This document shows positions 6,562 through 10,856 of a stretch of 10,856 nucleotides of DNA, one piece after another (positions within the stretch are counted from its first letter, which is position 1; the number at the start of each line of letters is the position of its first letter). The notes below the pieces were generated by a model. It did not search any database. It was not told where the DNA came from and was given only the letters and a program-made list of their open reading frames with translations. The position numbers and the translations under genes are program-made. The DNA comes from JAVBOD01 sp031551045 (lineage in GTDB: Bacteria; Bacteroidota; Bacteroidia; Bacteroidales; UBA932): the NCBI GenBank assembly GCA_031551045.1, contig JAVBOD010000038.1, positions 1-10,856 on the forward strand, read 5' to 3'.

Positions 6562-7791
6562 ATGAAAATTTCCAGCAAAGCACAACAATTTATCGACACC
6601 GAAGACCAATACGGTGCGCACAACTATCATCCGCTTCCGGTAGTATTGGAACGAGGCGAAGGCATTTTTGTATGGGATGTGGACGGGAAACGCTATTTCG
6701 ATTTCCTGTCGGCCTATTCCGCCGTGAACCAGGGGCATTGTCACCCGAAAATTATAGCCGCATTGACGGAGCAAGCAAAAACGCTTTGCCTCACTTCCCG
6801 CGCTTTCTATAATAATTGCTTGGGCCCGTATGAAAAATATGTATCGGAATTTTTCGGCTATCAAAAAATGTTGCCGATGAACTCCGGCGCCGAAGCCGTG
6901 GAGACAGCGCTAAAACTGGCGCGTCGTTGGGGCTATGTGCGTAAAGGAATTCCCGATAACGAAGCGATTATCATTTGTTGCGAAAGCAATTTTCACGGCC
7001 GCACGATCAGTATCGTTTCCATGTCCACCGACCCTGATTCGTATGCCCATTTCGGCCCGCATACGCCCGGCTTTGTGAAAATTCCCTATAACGACAGCCT
7101 TGCATTGGAACGAGTTTTAGAACAACATGGAAAGAAAGTTGCCGGATTTATTGTAGAGCCTATACAAGGCGAAGCCGGCGTGTTTGTTCCCGATGAAGGT
7201 TATTTGAAAAAATGCGCAGAACTATGTGAGAAAAACAACGTGCTGTTCATTGCAGACGAAGTGCAGACCGGTATTGCGCGTACCGGAAAAATATTGTGTT
7301 GCGACCACGAAGGTGTGCGCCCCGATATGGTAATACTCGGGAAAGCTATTTCCGGCGGTGTTTTGCCGGTATCAGTCGTACTGGCCGACGACGATGTGAT
7401 GATGACCATTCGTCCCGGAGAACACGGTTCTACCTTTGGCGGATTCCCGCTGGCATGCCGTGTAGCAATGGCTGCCCTCGAAGTAGTGAAAGAAGAAAAA
7501 TTAGCCGAGCGCGCCGAAAAATTAGGACAATTGTTCCGGAGCGAAATGTCGAAAATCAAATCGGAGATGATTGGTCTTATCCGCGGAAAAGGTTTATTAA
7601 ATGCCATTGTCGTGCAACCGAAAAACGGAAAAGAGGCGTGGGACGTTTGTTTGAAAATGGCCGAAAACGGCTTGTTGGCAAAGCCTACCCATCGCCACAT
7701 TATTCGCTTTGCCCCGCCTCTGGTAATTAGCGAAGAGCAATTGATGGAAGCTATCGGGATTATTAAAAAATCAATTTTAGAGTGCGAATAA
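6562..7791 (+). CDS. rocD: Ornithine aminotransferase (ornithine--oxo-acid transaminase)
   Basis: A cytosolic PLP enzyme that moves the delta-amino group of ornithine to 2-oxoglutarate, giving glutamate 5-semialdehyde and glutamate. The 409-residue length is normal. Ornithine-aminotransferase-specific sequence starts near the N-terminus (YGAHNYHPLPVVLERGEG, residues 17-34) and continues with FLSAYSAVNQGHCHPKI (48-64). Class III aminotransferase features follow: MNSGAEAVETALKLAR (106-121), the NFHGRT loop (143-148), the cofactor aspartate in ADEVQTGIARTG (D232, with Q235) and the PLP-binding lysine K261 in ILGKAISGGVLPVS. Every key residue is present. A promoter lies just upstream, and ctlX starts four bases after the stop codon, so the two are almost certainly co-transcribed. 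With CtlX making ornithine from citrulline, RocD would complete conversion to glutamate semialdehyde, feeding proline or glutamate pools. Other class III transaminases (acetylornithine, 4-aminobutyrate) are less likely given the N-terminal block. Confidence 0.95.
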   Translation: MKISSKAQQFIDTEDQYGAHNYHPLPVVLERGEGIFVWDVDGKRYFDFLSAYSAVNQGHCHPKIIAALTEQAKTLCLTSRAFYNNCLGPYEKYVSEFFGYQKMLPMNSGAEAVETALKLARRWGYVRKGIPDNEAIIICCESNFHGRTISIVSMSTDPDSYAHFGPHTPGFVKIPYNDSLALERVLEQHGKKVAGFIVEPIQGEAGVFVPDEGYLKKCAELCEKNNVLFIADEVQTGIARTGKILCCDHEGVRPDMVILGKAISGGVLPVSVVLADDDVMMTIRPGEHGSTFGGFPLACRVAMAALEVVKEEKLAERAEKLGQLFRSEMSKIKSEMIGLIRGKGLLNAIVVQPKNGKEAWDVCLKMAENGLLAKPTHRHIIRFAPPLVISEEQLMEAIGIIKKSILECE

Positions 7792-7795
7792 GCCC

Positions 7796-8719
7796 ATGCA
7801 AACCACCTCACATCTTTTAATGATTCGCCCCGTGCGTTTCGGATACAATCCCGAAACGGCAGTGAACAACGCTTTTCAGCAGGCTAATAACGATAGCGGT
7901 ACACAACAGAAAGCCCTTCGGGAGTTCGACGATTTTGTGGCGCAATTGCGGGCGCAAAAAGTGGATGTTACGCTGCTGGACGATACGCCGGAGCCGCATA
8001 CGCCCGATTCTATTTTCCCGAACAACTGGATGTCGTTTCATGCCGACGGCACGGTGTGCCTTTATCCGATGTTTGCCGCCAACCGCCGGTTGGAGCGGAA
8101 GCCGCATATCCTGACCTTGCTTCGCACGAAATTCGAAGTAAAAAGAGTAATCGATTTTTCGCATTACGAAAAGCAGGAAATCTTTTTGGAAGGAACCGGC
8201 AGTATGATTTTAGACCGCGAGCACAAAATAGTGTACGCTTGTTTGTCGCCCCGCACGAATGAAAAAATATTGGCCGATTTTTGCGAGCAACTCGGCTACA
8301 CGGCTTGCACGTTTACTTCCCGTGACCGCAACGGCGGCGAAATTTATCACACCAACGTGATGATGTGCGTGGCCGATAAGTATGCTGTGATTTGTCTCGA
8401 TTCTATTCCCAATGCCGGCGAACGGAAAAAAGTGACGGATACGCTGGGGAAAACAAGTAAAGAAATTGTTGCTATTTCTATGGAACAAATGGAGCATTTT
8501 GCAGGAAATATGTTGCAAATTCAAAACGTAAAAGGAACGCGCTTTTTGGTAATGTCCGACACGGCTTACCGCTCGTTGCTATCCGAACAATTAAAGGCGC
8601 TGGAGAAATACAACCCGATTATTCATCCGGCATTACACACTATTGAGGTGAACGGCGGCGGAAGCGCCCGTTGCATGATGGCCGAAATATTCTTGCCGGA
8701 ACATAAGCAATGGTTGTAG
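7796..8719 (+). CDS. ctlX: Citrulline hydrolase CtlX-like (arginine deiminase-related, amidinotransferase superfamily)
   Basis: A 307-residue guanidino-modifying-superfamily protein. CtlX enzymes, named from Francisella, hydrolyse citrulline to ornithine, ammonia and CO2. The N-terminus (HLLMIRPVRFGYNPETAVNN, from residue 6) matches the family opening. Conserved blocks carry candidate catalytic residues: DSIFPNNW (71-78), EGTGSMILDR (132-141), the His motif YHTNVMMC (184-191, H185) and, near the end, the nucleophilic cysteine C293 in NGGGSARCMMAEIF. No signal peptide, so cytosolic. It starts four bases after the rocD stop, an operon arrangement that supports a citrulline-to-ornithine role, since the neighbour consumes ornithine. 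The alternative is another dihydrolase or deiminase on a related guanidino or ureido compound: the superfamily is functionally mixed, and the product is labelled only 'amidinotransferase' in many genomes. Family assignment is strong; citrulline specificity is inferred from context and remembered similarity. Confidence 0.82.
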   Translation: MQTTSHLLMIRPVRFGYNPETAVNNAFQQANNDSGTQQKALREFDDFVAQLRAQKVDVTLLDDTPEPHTPDSIFPNNWMSFHADGTVCLYPMFAANRRLERKPHILTLLRTKFEVKRVIDFSHYEKQEIFLEGTGSMILDREHKIVYACLSPRTNEKILADFCEQLGYTACTFTSRDRNGGEIYHTNVMMCVADKYAVICLDSIPNAGERKKVTDTLGKTSKEIVAISMEQMEHFAGNMLQIQNVKGTRFLVMSDTAYRSLLSEQLKALEKYNPIIHPALHTIEVNGGGSARCMMAEIFLPEHKQWL

Positions 8720-8730
8720 CTGTACTTGCC

Positions 8731-8777
8731 CGTCATTGCTATGATAGAGAGATTGCTTCGCTACGCCCGCAATGCCG
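8731..8777. repeat. Imperfect inverted repeat in the ctlX-DPP5 spacer
   Basis: CGTCATTGC at 8731-8739 and GCAATGCCG at 8769-8777 are inverted with eight of nine bases matching, around a 29-base interior that contains GAGATTGCTTCGCTACGC. The composition resembles the small CGTCATTGCGA...GAAGCAATCTC palindromic repeats seen scattered in many bacterial genomes, here degraded. It begins 12 bases after the ctlX stop codon; it may fold at the end of the rocD-ctlX message, but no T-run follows, so it is not a standard terminator. Confidence 0.4.
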
Positions 8778-8779
8778 TA

Positions 8780-8842
8780 TCTAACCTCAACCATTCAACC
8801 TCTAATATCCAATGTCAAAAATCTAACATCAAAATAACCCAC
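8780..8842 (+). repeat. Three degenerate 21-bp units headed by TCTAAyMTC
   Basis: TCTAACCTC (8780), TCTAATATC (8801) and TCTAACATC (8822) begin exactly 21 bases apart, each followed by a loosely conserved A/C-rich tail that is poor in G. The array stops six bases before the DPP5-like ATG at 8848. It could be a decayed tandem repeat or a regularly phased binding-site array; no Bacteroidota -7 box is visible here, so the promoter of the downstream gene is not identified. Confidence 0.45.
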
Positions 8843-8847
8843 GTTCT

Positions 8848-10856
8848 ATGAAAAAATACGCATTTTTCCTTATGTTAACATCCACCATGGTGCTTTCGCT
8901 GAATGCATGCAAAGAAGCGAAAAAAGAAGAACCTGTAAAACTTATCGGCCGGAGCGAAGTGAAAGTCGAAAACGGCCGCTTGACGCCGGAAATCCTTAAT
9001 CTTTTCGGCCGCGTGACCGACCCGCAATTGTCGCCCGACGGGAAAACGATTGTGTATGGAGTGTCGTTTGCCAGCATTGAAGAAAATCGCAGCAACCGCG
9101 AGCTGTTCACCATGAATGTCGATGGCAGCAACCCTCAACAAATCACGCACACGCCCAAAGGCGAAGCCAATGCCCGCTGGACGCGCGACGGCAAAAAAAT
9201 CGCCTATCTTACCGGCGGGCAAATCTGGACGATGAACCCCGATGGCAGTAGCCCGGTGCAAGTGAGCGATTATGCCGCCGGCATTTCGGAATTTGAATTT
9301 TCGCCCGATGGAAAACAAATTTTGTTTGTGAGCGAAGTGAAAGCCGGGAAACGCCCTACCGATTTATTCCCGGATCTTCCGAAAGCGACAGCCTATTATG
9401 CCGATGATTTGATGTACCGCCACTGGGACGAATGGGTGGAAACGGCGCCGCATCCGTTCTTTGCCGATTTCGATGGGAAAACGTTGGCGAACATTACCGA
9501 CATTTTGGAAGGCGAACCCTACGAATGCCCGACCAAACCGTTCGGCGGTATCAATGAGTTATCGTGGAGCCCCGATGGAAAACACATTGCCTATTCGTGC
9601 CGTAAAAAAGTAGGACGTGATTATGCTTTTTCTACCAATACCGACATTTATTTGTATGATGTAGCGGCCAAGAAAACCATTGCCAACCTTACCGAAGGCA
9701 TGATGGGCTACGATGTGCAGCCCGCTTTCTCGCCCGACGGGCAGTGGCTCGCCTGGGAAAGCATGGAGCGCGAAGGCTACGAAGCCGACAAGAACCGCCT
9801 CTTTGTGATGAATATGGGCACCAAAGAAAAAACATATCTTACCGAAAAATTCGATTACAACGCCGGCGGATTTACATGGAACAACGACAGCAAAACCATT
9901 TACATGGCTTCGTGCGTAAAAGCGCTGACACATATATATACTGTGAATATCGAAGATAAAACCATTGCGCAACTTTCTTCCGGGATTTGCGATTACGATG
10001 CACCGGCGGCGGTGGGCGAACAACTCATTACGCTACGCCGCACCATGTCGTGCCCCAACGAAATTTATGCTATCAATGCGCAAACCGGCGAAGCTACTCA
10101 ACTTTCGTTCGAAAACAAACCTATTCTCGACCAACTTACGATGGGCAAAGTAGAGGAGCGCTGGATGAAAACGGTGGACGGCAAACAAATGCACACATGG
10201 ATTGTGTATCCGCCGAATTTCGATGCTAATAAAAAATATCCCGCCATTATGATGTGCCTCGGCGGGCCGCAAGGAACCATTAGCCAAGGCTGGTCGTACC
10301 GCTGGAATTACCAGTTGATGGCCGCCAACGATTATATCGTGATTCTTCCGAACCGCCGCGGTACTACTGCTTTCGGACAGGAATGGTGCGAACAAATCAG
10401 TGGCGATTACGGTGGGCTGAATATGCAGGATTATCTCACTTCGGTGGACGTAATGGCGAAAGAACCTTTTGTAGATGCCGGCCGCATCGGTTGTGCAGGC
10501 GCCAGCTACGGCGGATTTTCCGTGTATTGGTTAGCGGGACATCACAACAAACGCTTCAAAGCATTCATTGCCCATGCCGGTATTTTCAATGTGGAACACA
10601 TGTACATGACTACCGAAGAAATGTGGTTCAACACGTGGGACAACGGCGGTGCGCCTTGGGAAAAGAATAATAAAATTGCACAACGCACCTATGCCAATTC
10701 GCCGCATTTGTTCGTGGATAAATGGGATACGCCGATTTTAGTGACACACGGCGAAAAAGATTACCGCGTGCCGTTCGATCAGGGGATGGCCGCCTTCAAT
10801 GCGGCTAAAACCATCGGCGTACCGGCCGAAATGCTGATATTCCCCGATGAAAATCA
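8848..10856 (+). CDS. DPP5-like S9 peptidase, lipoprotein, cut at the right edge
   Basis: An open frame of 669 full codons runs from ATG at 8848 to the edge. The N-terminus has a hydrophobic core and a lipobox LNA-C with C21 as the lipidated residue, so the enzyme is probably attached to a membrane facing the periplasm. A beta-propeller region follows with several TolB-like SPDG/RDGK blades (LSPDGKTIVY 61-70, FSPDGKQILF 151-160, SPDGKHIAYS 241-250, FSPDGQWLAW 294-303). The hydrolase domain begins near 450: YPPNF, LGGPQG (471-476), NRRGTTAFGQ (512-521), the nucleophile S553 in GASYGG, and D638 in THGEKDYRVPFDQG. The frame ends at PDEN plus the bases CA; the next codon is where the catalytic His of the family sits, so it is cut after two of three bases. 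It most resembles Porphyromonas DPP5, which removes dipeptides with a hydrophobic residue next to the cut. Only a few residues should be missing. It starts 128 bases after ctlX, so operon membership is uncertain. Confidence 0.92.
   Translation, partial: MKKYAFFLMLTSTMVLSLNACKEAKKEEPVKLIGRSEVKVENGRLTPEILNLFGRVTDPQLSPDGKTIVYGVSFASIEENRSNRELFTMNVDGSNPQQITHTPKGEANARWTRDGKKIAYLTGGQIWTMNPDGSSPVQVSDYAAGISEFEFSPDGKQILFVSEVKAGKRPTDLFPDLPKATAYYADDLMYRHWDEWVETAPHPFFADFDGKTLANITDILEGEPYECPTKPFGGINELSWSPDGKHIAYSCRKKVGRDYAFSTNTDIYLYDVAAKKTIANLTEGMMGYDVQPAFSPDGQWLAWESMEREGYEADKNRLFVMNMGTKEKTYLTEKFDYNAGGFTWNNDSKTIYMASCVKALTHIYTVNIEDKTIAQLSSGICDYDAPAAVGEQLITLRRTMSCPNEIYAINAQTGEATQLSFENKPILDQLTMGKVEERWMKTVDGKQMHTWIVYPPNFDANKKYPAIMMCLGGPQGTISQGWSYRWNYQLMAANDYIVILPNRRGTTAFGQEWCEQISGDYGGLNMQDYLTSVDVMAKEPFVDAGRIGCAGASYGGFSVYWLAGHHNKRFKAFIAHAGIFNVEHMYMTTEEMWFNTWDNGGAPWEKNNKIAQRTYANSPHLFVDKWDTPILVTHGEKDYRVPFDQGMAAFNAAKTIGVPAEMLIFPDEN

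Noticed and set aside
7200..7811. A 203-codon minus-strand frame across rocD
   Set aside because: It is antisense to a fully conserved rocD with all cofactor residues; its product has no domain-like features.
8780..8842. CRISPR array for the 21-bp periodic units
   Set aside because: Only nine bases per unit are conserved, with three units and no true spacers or cas genes nearby.
10840..10856. Missing catalytic His in the right-hand peptidase
   Set aside because: The frame is cut two bases into the expected His codon (CA), so this is a window-edge effect, not a lost residue.

Overview
The window looks like a chromosomal segment from a member of the Bacteroidota, probably order Bacteroidales. 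Grounds: promoter-like motifs follow the TTTG / TAnnTTTG pattern of that phylum; there is no consistent Shine-Dalgarno spacing; and the gene content (two S9 exopeptidase-type genes, an lpxK, a citrulline hydrolase of the CtlX type) fits. The presence of lpxK shows a Gram-negative cell envelope. The genus cannot be fixed from the sequence alone.

Layout, left to right. Positions 1-1839 (minus) hold the N-terminal three quarters of an exported S9 / DPP IV-type peptidase that runs off the left edge. Divergent from it, 1953-2336 (plus) is a small gene that reads like a polymorphic-toxin immunity protein of the Imm1 type, with no toxin gene beside it; a 52-codon reading frame (2365-2523) follows it and may be a remnant. 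On the minus strand come a sodium-coupled amino-acid transporter (2503-3876) and, upstream of it, lpxK (3975-5054), the lipid A 4'-kinase. A short divergent promoter region separates lpxK from an RsmF-like rRNA m5C methyltransferase (5141-6499, plus). Then come rocD (6562-7791) and ctlX (7796-8719), a tight two-gene operon, a 128-bp spacer containing an inverted repeat and a 21-bp periodic repeat, and a DPP5-like lipoprotein peptidase (8848 to the right edge).

How they fit together. The two S9 peptidases, the SNF transporter and the rocD-ctlX pair are all consistent with a cell living on peptides and amino acids: periplasmic peptidases would release dipeptides, a sodium symporter would import amino acids, and CtlX would hydrolyse citrulline to ornithine, which RocD converts to glutamate semialdehyde. 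That linkage is inferred from proximity and family function; only rocD-ctlX has operon-like spacing. lpxK and rsmF are housekeeping genes. The most unusual element is the lone Imm1-like gene and the short reading frame after it, sitting between ordinary genes. I see no RNA gene, CRISPR array, insertion sequence or phage gene, and no clearly new multi-gene system. There is no gene-free stretch longer than about 170 bases.
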